Positions 43,868-51,731 of a stretch of 64,000 nt of DNA are shown here, piece by piece. The position numbers were made by a program, and so were the translations under genes. The first letter of the stretch is position 1. Each line of letters starts with the position of its first letter. The stretch lies in contig JOAZ01000011.1 of NCBI GenBank assembly GCA_000720535.1, positions 186,001 through 250,000 of the forward strand, read 5' to 3'. The DNA is from Streptomyces halstedii. GTDB taxonomy: Bacteria > Actinomycetota > Actinomycetes > Streptomycetales > Streptomycetaceae. The notes beneath the pieces were generated by a model. The model saw nothing but the letters and a program-made list of their open reading frames with translations. It did no database searches and had not been told where the DNA came from.

Positions 43868-45452
43868 CGGAGGTCCTCCTGAGCGGCCGGGGCGTCGTCC
43901 CGCCGCGCGGGTACGGGGTCGTCTCCCGGCCCGGACGCGGGGGCGGCCCCGGGGGCGGGAGCGTGATCGGCGTCCGGGGCGGGGGCGGTGTCGGGGGCGT
44001 GGTCGGGGGCGTGGTCGGGGGCATGAGCAGCACCGCCAGTCCCTCCCCGGCCAGGTCGTCGATGAGCCGCTGGACCTCGGCCTTGGCCCCCACGTCGATG
44101 CCCCGGGTGGGCTCGTCCAGCAGCAGCACCTTGGGTTCGAGGCAGAGCCAGCGGGCGAGCAGCACCTTCTGCTGGTTGCCGCCGGAGAGTTCGCCGACCT
44201 TCTGCTCGGGGCTGGAGGCCTTGATCCGCAGGCGCTTCATGAAGATGTCGACGATCCGGTCCTGCCGGGCCCGTGAGACGACACCGGCGCGGGACAGCCG
44301 TGGCATGGCGGCCAGCACGATGTTCTCGCGTACGGAGAGTCCGGGCACGATGCCCTCGGCCTTGCGGTCCTCGGGCAGCAGGCTGATGCCGGCCCGGATC
44401 GCGGCGGCCGGGGTGAGGCGCTTCAACGGGGTTCCGTCGACGGTGAGTTCGCCCGAGTCCAGCGGCAGCGCGCCGGACAGGGCCTTCGCGGTCTCGCTGC
44501 GCCCGGACCCGAGGAGGCCGCCGAGGCCGAGCACCTCGCCCGCGTACAGCGACAGGGACACGTCGTGCAGGCGGTGGCGGCTGGAGAGCGCCCCGGCGGT
44601 GAGCACCGGGGTACGGGCCGCCTCGTGGCCCTCGGCGGCGAAGCTGGTGGCGCCGGAGCGGCGGACCTCGGCCAGGTCGCGGCCGAGCATCATCGACACG
44701 AGCCGCATCCGGTCGAGGCCGGCGAGGTCGCCGGTGTGGATGTGCCGGCCGTCGCGGAGCACGGTGACGCGTTCGCAGACGCGGTAGAGCTCGTCCATGC
44801 GGTGGCTGACGTAGAGCACGGCGATGCCCTGGCCGCGCAGGTTCTCGATGACCCGGAAGAGGGTCTCCACCTCGCGCGGTTCCAGCGAGGAGGTGGGCTC
44901 GTCCATGATGACGACCTGGGCGTTGACCGAGACGGCCCGCGCCAGGGCGACCATCTGCTGGGTGCCGATCCCGAGGGTGTGCAGGGGGCGCCGGGGGTCC
45001 ACGCGTACGCCGAAGCCGTCGAGGAGTTCGCCCGCCTCCCGGTGCATCCGGGTGAAGTCGATGAGGCCGAGGCGGTTCCTGGGTTCGCGGCCCAGGAAGA
45101 TGTTGCGTGCGGCGCTCATCAGGGGGACGAGGTTGACCTCCTGGTAGATGGTGGAGATCCCGGCCTGCTGGGCCTCGAACGGCCGGGCGAACCGCACCGG
45201 CCGGCCCCCCATCCGCAGCTCTCCCCCGTCCGGCCGGTACACACCGGTCAGCACCTTGATGAGGGTGGACTTGCCCGCGCCGTTCTCACCGACCAGCGCG
45301 TGGGTCTCACCTGGGCGCAGGGAGAAGGAGACGCCGTCGAGGGCGACGACCCCGGGGAAGCGCTTGCTCACCGCGCGGGCTTCGAGCACGGCGGAGGGCT
45401 CGGGCCCGGCGGCCGCCTCCGGGGCCTGGGGTACTGCTTCGGGTGGTGCCAT
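43864..45452 (-). pseudogene. Sugar ABC ATPase (RbsA/YtfR type), frameshifted near its 3' end
   Basis: Double ATPase. The first half is intact (Walker A GENGAGKS, IGTQQMVALARAV, Walker B VVIMDEPTSSLE). The second half has GLLGSGRSE, LSGGNQQKVLLARWL and LLLDEPTRGID. After GLAVLLM (codon at 44022-44024) the expected ~45 residues (SSELEEL... with the switch region) are missing, and the frame becomes a Pro/Thr-rich nonsense run that stays open into the permease genes. In another frame from 44022 the DNA reads a natural Ala/Pro/Asp tail (APDHAPDTAPAPDADH) ending in TGA at 43864-43866, overlapping the next ATG. So an out-of-frame deletion sits at about 44022, beside a GC-rich tandem repeat. It is either a real lesion that would cripple uptake or an assembly error. 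Confidence 0.82.
43987..44022. repeat. 12-bp tandem repeat at the ATPase lesion
   Basis: GTGGTCGGGGGC occurs twice in tandem (43999-44010, 44011-44022), preceded by a degenerate copy. It abuts the point where the ATPase frame breaks, so slippage or misassembly here is plausible. Confidence 0.8.
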
Positions 45453-45505
45453 GAGAGATCTCGGCCTTCCGCTGTTCCGCTGTTCGAAGGGGCGGGCGGC
45501 CCGGG

Positions 45506-45538
45506 GGCCGCCGCGGTCCGGTGCGGGCCGCGGCGGCC
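45506..45538 (-). terminator. Perfect hairpin directly after the binding-protein gene
   Basis: GGCCGCCGCGG and CCGCGGCGGCC (11 bp) around an 11-base loop, in the 111-base gap between the binding-protein and ATPase genes. It is likely an intra-operon element favouring binding-protein expression. Confidence 0.6.
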
Positions 45539-45563
45539 GGGGCCGTCGGTGGATGGGAGAGGG

Positions 45564-46649
45564 TCAGAACGCCCCGCCGAGCGATTCCTTGGCGTTGGTC
45601 TCGTCGTACGCGCGGTCGGTGATGATGACGTTCTCGGGGATCTCCTCACCGGCGTAGAACTTCTGCGCGGTGGCGAAGGCCAGCGGGCCGAAGCGCGGGT
45701 TGGACTCGATCACCGCGTTGTACTCGCCGTTGACCAGGGCCTGTACGGCGTTGCGGGTGCCGTCGACCGAGACGACCTTGACGTCCTTGCCCGGCTTCTT
45801 GCCCGCGGCCTTGATCGCCGTGACGGCGCCGAGGCCCATCTCGTCGTTCTCCGCGTAGACGGCGTCGATGCCGGGCTTGGACTGGATGAGCTGCTCCATG
45901 ACCTGCTGGCCCTTGTCGCGGGCGAACTCACCGGTCTGCTGGGCGACGATCTCGATGCCGGGGGCCTCGGCCTTGATCTGGTCGACGAATCCCTTGGTGC
46001 GGTCGGTGGTGACGTTGTTGCCGGAGGCGCCGAGGAGGATGGCGACCTTGGCCTTGCCGCCCGTCGCCTTGATCATCGCGTCGGCGGCCCGCTTGCCCTG
46101 CTCGACGAAGTCGGAGCCGAGGAAGGCCACATAGTCCTTACAGGCCGCGGAGTTGACCTTGCGGTCGATGGTGAGGACCGGGACCTTCTTGGCGGCGGCG
46201 GCCTTCAGGGCCGGCTCCAGGCCGTCGGAGTTGAGCGGCGCGACGATCAGGAACTGGGCGCCCTGGGACAGCATGTCCTGGATGTCGCTGATCTGCTTGG
46301 ACAGCTGCGACTGGGCGTTGGTGGTGAGCAGCTTCTTGACGCCGACCTTCTTCGCCTCGTCCTTGATGGACTGGGTCTCGGCGATACGGAACGGGTTGGC
46401 CTCCTTCTCCGACTGGGAGAAGCCGACCACCGCGTCCTTGAGGTCCAGCTTCGGCGCGCCGTAGGTCGTCAGCGAACATCCGGAACCGGAGCTGGACTCG
46501 GGGGACTCGGCCGCCTGGGCCCCCTGGCTGCTGTCACCGCCCGAGGTGTCCGGCGTCTCCGACTTGGAGCAGCCGGAAGCGGCCAGCGTGGCGGTGGCGG
46601 CGAGCAGGCAGGCCGCGGCGAGGGTACGGGATCGACGCTGGGTCATCAT
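45564..46649 (-). CDS. YtfQ-like sugar-binding lipoprotein (pentose/galactofuranose class)
   Basis: Substrate-binding lipoprotein of 361 residues. Signal peptide with lipobox ASGC (Cys27), then a Ser/Gly/Asp/Glu-rich spacer. The mature protein belongs to the Peripla_BP_4 group: AVVGFSQSEKEANPFRIAETQSIKDEA, FLIVAPLNSDGLEPALKAA, TGEFARDKGQQVMEQLIQ and VYAENDEMGLGAVTAIKAAG. This opening is characteristic of the YtfQ-like galactofuranose/arabinofuranose subgroup. It is the first gene of the operon and is divergent from the GH127 beta-L-arabinofuranosidase, which makes L-arabinofuranose or its oligomers the likely ligand. ATG 46646 or 46649 are equally possible starts. Confidence 0.88.
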   Translation of the reverse strand: MMTQRRSRTLAAACLLAATATLAASGCSKSETPDTSGGDSSQGAQAAESPESSSGSGCSLTTYGAPKLDLKDAVVGFSQSEKEANPFRIAETQSIKDEAKKVGVKKLLTTNAQSQLSKQISDIQDMLSQGAQFLIVAPLNSDGLEPALKAAAAKKVPVLTIDRKVNSAACKDYVAFLGSDFVEQGKRAADAMIKATGGKAKVAILLGASGNNVTTDRTKGFVDQIKAEAPGIEIVAQQTGEFARDKGQQVMEQLIQSKPGIDAVYAENDEMGLGAVTAIKAAGKKPGKDVKVVSVDGTRNAVQALVNGEYNAVIESNPRFGPLAFATAQKFYAGEEIPENVIITDRAYDETNAKESLGGAF

Positions 46650-46821
46650 GCGCGGGACGCTCCTTGGCGGGATGACCGCACGCTGTCCGGCGTGCGGTCG
46701 GGCATGGCTGGACGGTGCATCGGCCGCTCGGCGGCAGATGGCGCTGCATTCCTCACGACCCCGTCACGAGCTGCGCGAACGGTGGTCGTGCGGGCCTGTG
46801 CGGCCTCTCGGCGGCTCGGTT

Positions 46822-46857
46822 TACAACGTTATATAGGCGGGTTGGCGCGGGCGGCAA
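46822..46857 (-). promoter_or_regulatory. Promoter of the arabinose-type ABC operon with overlapping LacI operator
   Basis: On the minus strand, -35 TTGCCG (46857-46852) and -10 TATATA (46835-46830) are 16 bases apart. The imperfect palindrome TACAACGTTATA (46823-46834) covers the -10 and probable start point, so a bound LacI protein would block transcription. Confidence 0.65.
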
Positions 46858-46989
46858 GAGAGTTGTCACCGCGTTTCCAAAATGTGTCGCGCCGCAACCG
46901 CCCCGCCGGGTGGGGGTGTTCCGTATCAGCCACCGCGTCCCTATGGACACGGACTTGACGGCGTGCTGTCATACGGCCGACGCCAGTTT

Positions 46990-47003
46990 TCCAACGTTGA
47001 AAG
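46990..47003 (+). promoter_or_regulatory. LacI operator before the GH127 gene
   Basis: CAACGTTG (46992-46999) with flanking TTTC and AAAG forms a near-palindrome about 115 bases upstream of the GH127 ATG. It shares the AACGTT core with the site controlling the divergent transporter operon, suggesting joint control. Confidence 0.6.
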
Positions 47004-47112
47004 CATGCTGCCGTGCCACCGCGCCCGTGCGCGGCGGCAGCCTTCGCCCCGCGCCGGAGCGGTCGGCCGGTCGCAGCCCCCTCTCCCGCTAAGCAGAAGC
47101 GGAGCCCCCACG

Positions 47113-49509
47113 ATGCCCCTGAACCGACGACAGCTCCTCACCGGCGCCCTGCTCACCGCCGCCACGACCACCGCGGGCGGCCGCTGGGCCACCGCGGCGA
47201 CCGCCGCCGGGCACACCGCCCCGGCCACGCGCGGCGGCCACTACTCCCCCAACGCCGCGCCCCTGCACCCGACGGCGTTCTTAAGACTGCCTCCCGGCCG
47301 GGTCACCGCACGCGGCTGGCTGGCCGGGCAGCTCCGGCTCCAGCTCGACGGACTCTGCGGCGGCTACGAGGAGTTCTCGCACTTCCTCGACTTCACCACC
47401 TCCGGCTGGGCACACCCGGACCGCGACGGCTGGGAGGAACTCCCTTACTGGCTGCGCGGATACGCCGATCTGGCGATCGTCACCGGCGACGCGACGGCCC
47501 TGGCGGCGACCCGGCGCTGGATGGACGCGATCCTCGCCACCCAGCGGCCCGACGGCTTCTTCGGGCCGGAGCCGCTGCGGACGTCACTGAACGGCGGTCC
47601 CGACTTCTGGCCGTTCCTGCCGCTCGTCCAGGCCCTCCGCTCCTGGCAGGAGTACACGGGCGACACCCGGATCGTCCCGTTCCTGAGCGGGTTCTTCCGG
47701 TACATGAACGCCCAGGGCCGCGGCGCCTTCGACACCAGCTGGATCGCCCTGCGCTGGGGCGACGGGCTGGACAGCGTCTTCTGGCTGTACAACCGCACCG
47801 GCGACGCCTTCCTGCTGGACCTCGCCGACACGATCCACCGGTACGGGGCCGACTGGGGCGACAACCTGGCCGACCCGCACAACGTCAACATCGCCCAGGG
47901 CTTCCGCGAACCCGCCCAGTACGCCCTGCGCAGCGGATCGGCCCAGGACATCCGCGCCACCTACGGCACGTACGCGAGGGCGATGGACGCCTACGGGCAG
48001 TTCCCCGGCGGCGGCTTCGCCGGGGACGAGAACGTCCGCGCGGGGCACGGCGACCCCCGGCAGGGCTTCGAGACCTGCGGCATCGTCGAGTTCATGGCGA
48101 GCCACCAGCTGCTCACCCGGATCACGGGCGACCCGCTGTGGGCGGACCGCTGCGAGGAGCTGGCCTTCAACTCGCTGCCCGCCGCGCTGGACCCCTCGGG
48201 CAGGGCGGTCCACTACATCACCAGCGCCAACAGCGTCGATCTGGACGACGAACCCAAGAAGCGGCGCCAGTTCCAGAACGGCTTCGCGATGCAGGCGTAC
48301 CTCCCCGGCGTCGACCGGTACCGCTGCTGCCCGCACAACTACGGCATGGGCTGGCCCTACTTCACCGAGGAGTTGTGGCTGGCCACCCCGGACGGGGGGC
48401 TCGCCGCCGCGATGTACGCGCCCTGCGAGGTCACGGCAGAGGTCGCGGACGGTACGGAGGTCACCTTCACCGAAGAGACCGGCTACCCCTTCACGGACAC
48501 GGTCACGCTGACGCTCCGCGCACCGCGGCCGCTGCGCTTCCCGCTCGTGCTGCGGGTCCCCGCCTGGTGCGCCGACCCGGTGGTCGAGGTCGGCGGCAGC
48601 CGGGTGGACGCACCCGCCGGCCCCGCCTTCACCCGGATCGAGCGGACCTGGTCGGACGGCGACCGGGTCACCCTGCGCTTCCCTCAGCACACCACCGTAC
48701 GCACCTGGTCGGACAACCACGGCTCGGTGAGCGTGGACCGGGGCCCGCTGACGTACTCCCTCCGGATCGGCGAGGAGTACCGTCGCATCGGCGGCACCGA
48801 CCGGTTCCCGGCGTACGAGGTGCACGCCACCGGCCCCTGGAACTACGGCCTGGTGCTCGATCCCCGGGACCCCGCCGCCTCCTTCCGCACCCGCGCCGTC
48901 CGGGCGGTGGGCCGCGCCCCGTTCACGCTCGGCGGGTCCCCGCTGAGCATGACCGCCAGGGCCCGGAGGATCCCGGAGTGGACGGCGGACGACGAGCACG
49001 TGGTGGCTCCGCTCCAGGACAGCCCGGCGCGCAGCACGGAGCCGGTGGAGGAGGTCACGCTGGTGCCCATGGGGGCGGCCCGGCTGCGGATCACCTCCTT
49101 CCCCACGGCGGACCCGCGGGGTACCGCCTGGCTCGCGGACCGCTGGTACCGGATCGGCAACCGGCACGCGGGCAAGGTGCTGGGCGTGGACCTCATGTCC
49201 ACCGCCGACAGCGCCCACGTCGTCCAGTTCACCGACAACGGAACCGACGACCACCTCTGGCGCCTGACACCGCCGACAGCGCCCACGTCGTGCAATTCAC
49301 CGACAACGGAACCGACGACCACCTCTGGAGGCTGCTGTGAACGCCTGGCCACCCACCGAGGACACCTCTGGGGGCGGCGGGGCACCCTGAGCCGGCCCTG
49401 GAGCGGCGGTGGTGCCCAGAGCCGGCGCCGGGGCCCGGTGGCGACCGCGAACGGGCCGGTCGCCGCCGGGCTCCGGTCTGTCCGGCGGGCCGTCAGGCGT
49501 CGCCCATGA
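47113..49509 (+). CDS. Secreted GH127 beta-L-arabinofuranosidase with damaged ricin-like C-terminus
   Basis: The protein has a Tat-type signal (NRRQLLTG), then a GH127 (DUF1680) catalytic domain: GWAHPDRDGWEELPYWLRGY, FETCGIVEF (Glu and Cys zinc ligands in the family) and RYRCCPHNYG (adjacent cysteines, the first being the family nucleophile). It would release beta-L-arabinofuranose from plant glycans. The C-terminus begins a ricin-B/CBM13-like repeat (YRIGNRHAGKVLGVDLMSTADSAHVVQF...DDHLWRL). A 68-base unit there is repeated in tandem. Because 68 is not a multiple of three, the frame shifts after the first WRL and runs 80 unlikely residues to 49509, overlapping the PhyH gene. In the shifted frame the second copy ends naturally at WRLL-stop (49340). 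So the binding domain is probably collapsed. Confidence 0.85.
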   Translation: MPLNRRQLLTGALLTAATTTAGGRWATAATAAGHTAPATRGGHYSPNAAPLHPTAFLRLPPGRVTARGWLAGQLRLQLDGLCGGYEEFSHFLDFTTSGWAHPDRDGWEELPYWLRGYADLAIVTGDATALAATRRWMDAILATQRPDGFFGPEPLRTSLNGGPDFWPFLPLVQALRSWQEYTGDTRIVPFLSGFFRYMNAQGRGAFDTSWIALRWGDGLDSVFWLYNRTGDAFLLDLADTIHRYGADWGDNLADPHNVNIAQGFREPAQYALRSGSAQDIRATYGTYARAMDAYGQFPGGGFAGDENVRAGHGDPRQGFETCGIVEFMASHQLLTRITGDPLWADRCEELAFNSLPAALDPSGRAVHYITSANSVDLDDEPKKRRQFQNGFAMQAYLPGVDRYRCCPHNYGMGWPYFTEELWLATPDGGLAAAMYAPCEVTAEVADGTEVTFTEETGYPFTDTVTLTLRAPRPLRFPLVLRVPAWCADPVVEVGGSRVDAPAGPAFTRIERTWSDGDRVTLRFPQHTTVRTWSDNHGSVSVDRGPLTYSLRIGEEYRRIGGTDRFPAYEVHATGPWNYGLVLDPRDPAASFRTRAVRAVGRAPFTLGGSPLSMTARARRIPEWTADDEHVVAPLQDSPARSTEPVEEVTLVPMGAARLRITSFPTADPRGTAWLADRWYRIGNRHAGKVLGVDLMSTADSAHVVQFTDNGTDDHLWRLTPPTAPTSCNSPTTEPTTTSGGCCERLATHRGHLWGRRGTLSRPWSGGGAQSRRRGPVATANGPVAAGLRSVRRAVRRRP
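49201..49336 (+). repeat. 68-bp tandem duplication at the GH127 3' end
   Basis: Units 49201-49268 and 49269-49336 differ at only a few positions (including GTC/GTG, CAG/CAA and CGC/AGG). Each encodes TADSAHVVQFTDNGTDDHLW but in different frames. This is the signature of two ricin-type repeats fused after loss of the segment between them. Confidence 0.9.
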
Positions 49510-50332
49510 CCAGGCCCTCGATCGTGTGCTTCTGGACGATGGGAGCCAGTTCGTCCACGACCGGGCAGTGCAGGTGCGCCCGGACCCGGCCGGGCAGCGC
49601 GGCCCAGTAGGCCTGGGTCACCGCCATGTCGTGGTGCCCGTCGTTGCCCGCTCCCGGGGCGTCCACGCCGAGCACCAGCACCGGCCGGGCGTCGGACGAC
49701 CGGTTCGCGGTCCCCCGGTGGATCGTCAGCGCCGAGCGGGCCGAGATGTCTCCGCGCCTCGGGTACTTCCGCTCCGCGAGGGCGGTGTAGCGCGGGTAGT
49801 CCTCGCGGGGCGGGAACATCGCGTGGCCGAAGCGGGCGTCGTCGTCCCACTGGGTGCCGGGGGCGATCTCGAAGGGCCCCATGTCCTCACGGGTGTCGAC
49901 GGCGGTGAGGTTGAAGGCGAGGGAGGTCAGCCTGCGCTCGCGGCGGGTGGCGTCCGGCATGGGGAAGTCGCGGTGCCAGGGCTGGTTCACGGCCCCGGCC
50001 AGCGGTATGTCGAACCCCAGCTCGACGATGCGGTAGTCGGGCCCCAGGACCGCCTCGCACACCGCGTCCACCCAGGGGTGGCCGACGAGGTCCGCGAAGC
50101 CGCGCAGCTGCTCGGGGTGGATCTCCACGTAGTAGCGGTGCGGCCCCCGGCCGACCGCGCCGCCCTCACGTCCGCGCGCCTCGGCGAAGGCCCTCTCGAT
50201 GTCCTCCCGCATCCGGTCGGCCCACTCGGGGGTGAACGCGCCGCGGCAGGCGGTGATACCGGCCGTGTGCAGCTCCCGCACGGCCGTGGCGAGGGACGCG
50301 GCGGGGACGGGGGTGGTCACGGGTTCGTACAT
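49493..50332 (-). CDS. Phytanoyl-CoA dioxygenase (PhyH) family oxygenase
   Basis: Fe(II)/2-oxoglutarate-dependent oxygenase of 279 residues. Iron ligands fit WHRDFP (His and Asp) and, ~85 residues on, LTIHRGTANRSS (distal His, with the Arg that binds 2-oxoglutarate nearby). PFEIAPGTQWDD is the usual strand between them. The substrate is unknown. ATG 50332 is preceded by GAAGGA. It is divergent from a LacI gene with a perfect operator between them, implying control by a sugar signal, which is unusual for this family. Its 3' end overlaps the out-of-frame tail of GH127 by 17 bases, another reason to distrust that tail. Confidence 0.83.
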   Translation of the reverse strand: MYEPVTTPVPAASLATAVRELHTAGITACRGAFTPEWADRMREDIERAFAEARGREGGAVGRGPHRYYVEIHPEQLRGFADLVGHPWVDAVCEAVLGPDYRIVELGFDIPLAGAVNQPWHRDFPMPDATRRERRLTSLAFNLTAVDTREDMGPFEIAPGTQWDDDARFGHAMFPPREDYPRYTALAERKYPRRGDISARSALTIHRGTANRSSDARPVLVLGVDAPGAGNDGHHDMAVTQAYWAALPGRVRAHLHCPVVDELAPIVQKHTIEGLVMGDA

Positions 50333-50421
50333 GGGGGAGGTCCTTCCATGGGCGGACACGGGGGGCGAAGAGAGGGCGGCCGAGGGCGTGTTCACCTCGT
50401 CACCACGCTTGCGCAGCCCAT

Positions 50422-50437
50422 ATTGCAACGTTGCAAT
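50422..50437. promoter_or_regulatory. LacI operator ATTGCAACGTTGCAAT
   Basis: A perfect 16-base palindrome in the gap between the PhyH gene and the divergent LacI gene, 90 bases from the former's start. It has the AACGTT core shared with four neighbouring loci and can regulate both directions. Confidence 0.82.
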
Positions 50438-50584
50438 CACCGTGGCAAGAGGCGGTGCGCCTCTTCTCGCGCCGGGGCTGTTACCGTGCACTGCGGACAA
50501 CGGGCGGAGCGTCGCCCCCGGGGGTGTCGCGGCCCGGCCCGCCACACGTCCGCGAGGCCGGAGAGGGACAGGAGCACACCCGTC

Positions 50585-51604
50585 GTGGCTGCGAGACTCA
50601 AGGACGTCGCCGCGCTGGCCGGTGTCTCCGTGCGGACCGTCTCCAACGTCGTGAGCAACACCGCGACGGTCGCCCCGGCGACCCGGGCCCGGGTCGTGGC
50701 GGCGGTGGAGGAGCTGGGCTACCGCCCCAATCTCGCCGCCCGCAACCTGCGGCAGGGACGCACCGGGCTCATCGGCGTGGTCGTGCCCGAGATCCACTCC
50801 CCGTACTTCGGCGCACTGGCCGGTCACCTCATCGACGCCGCGCAGGAGCGCGGCTGGACGGTGCTGCTGGAGCGGACCGGGGGGCGGGCGGAGCTGGAGC
50901 GGCGCCTGCTGGACGGCTCGGAGGGGCGGCGGGTCGACGGGATGATCGTCAGCCCGTGGTCGACCTCTCCGGCCGAACTGGCCTCGCTCGCGGGCGGCTT
51001 GCCGCTGGTGGTCCTCGGTGAGCTGGAGCCGCACGGGCCGCTCGACCATGTCGCCCTGGACAACGTGGCGGCCGCCCGGTCCGCAGCCCGTCACCTGGCC
51101 GCGCCGGGCCGCCGCCGGATCGCCGCGGTCGGCCTCCAGTCCGCGCTGGGGCACGGGACCGCCGAGCTGCGCGCGGAGGGCTTCCGGCAGGGGCTCGCCG
51201 AGGCCGGGCTGGCCCCGGTGGCGGAGGTGGAGGTGGCCGATCTGCACCGGGCGGAGGGGGCGAGGGCGATGCGTGAGCTGCTGGCGCTTCCCGGGCGCCC
51301 CGACGCGGTGTTCTGCTTCAGCGACGAACTCGCCCTGGGGGCACTGCGGGTGGCCGCGGAGCAGCGGGTGCGGGTGCCACAGGACGTGGCGCTGATGGGG
51401 TTCGACGACATCGAGGACGGGAGGTTCAGTGCCCCCTCCCTCACGACCGTCGCCCCGGACCGGGAGCAGATCGCCGAGCGGGCGGTGCAGTGTCTGGCCG
51501 AGCGGGTGCTCGGCCGGCTCGACACGCTGCCCGGCCGCCGGATCGTCGTACCGCACCGCCTGCTGGCGCGGGAGAGCACCGGCGCCGAGGTCACCCCGGT
51601 GTGA
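50585..51604 (+). CDS. LacI-family regulator divergent from the PhyH gene
   Basis: Regulator of 339 residues: VAARLKDVAALAGVSVRTVSNVVSNTATVAPATRARVVAAVEELGYRPNLAARNLRQGRTG is the DNA-binding part, with Val-Arg-Asn specificity residues, nearly the same as in the LacI protein at 40696-41733. The effector domain follows (GVVVPEIHSPYFGALAGHLI, FCFSDELALGALRVAAEQRVRVPQDVALMGFDDIEDG). Start is GTG 50585; GGAG lies 14 bases upstream, a longer spacing than usual. It probably autoregulates through the palindrome at 50422 and may act on the GH2 and GH92 genes nearby. Confidence 0.87.
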   Translation: MAARLKDVAALAGVSVRTVSNVVSNTATVAPATRARVVAAVEELGYRPNLAARNLRQGRTGLIGVVVPEIHSPYFGALAGHLIDAAQERGWTVLLERTGGRAELERRLLDGSEGRRVDGMIVSPWSTSPAELASLAGGLPLVVLGELEPHGPLDHVALDNVAAARSAARHLAAPGRRRIAAVGLQSALGHGTAELRAEGFRQGLAEAGLAPVAEVEVADLHRAEGARAMRELLALPGRPDAVFCFSDELALGALRVAAEQRVRVPQDVALMGFDDIEDGRFSAPSLTTVAPDREQIAERAVQCLAERVLGRLDTLPGRRIVVPHRLLARESTGAEVTPV

Positions 51605-51672
51605 CGGGGGCCGCGGTGCCGGTGCGGGCGTGCGGGCCCCCGGCGGCGCGGCTCCCGCTCGCGCCGCCGGGG

Positions 51673-51724
51673 GTGTCCGCACGGGGTGTCCGCACGGGGT
51701 GTCCGCACGGGGTATCCGCACGGG
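51673..51724. repeat. Four tandem 13-bp repeats between convergent genes
   Basis: GTGTCCGCACGGG occurs three times exactly and once with one change (GTATCCGC), between the LacI and GH2 stop codons. There is no hairpin character. It may be a slippage-prone microsatellite. Confidence 0.85.
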
Positions 51725-51731
51725 GTGCGCG

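Noticed and set aside
41790-45452. A single 1220-residue ATPase-permease fusion protein
   Set aside because: The middle third is Arg/Pro-rich antisense-like sequence lying over the real first permease gene. Stop/start overlaps show separate genes, with a frameshift in the ATPase.
49493-51721. A 742-residue PhyH protein
   Set aside because: The first ~460 residues are the complement of the LacI gene. The enzyme starts at 50332 with a ribosome site.
51673-51724. CRISPR-like array
   Set aside because: Repeats are 13 bases, contiguous with no spacers, and there are no cas genes.
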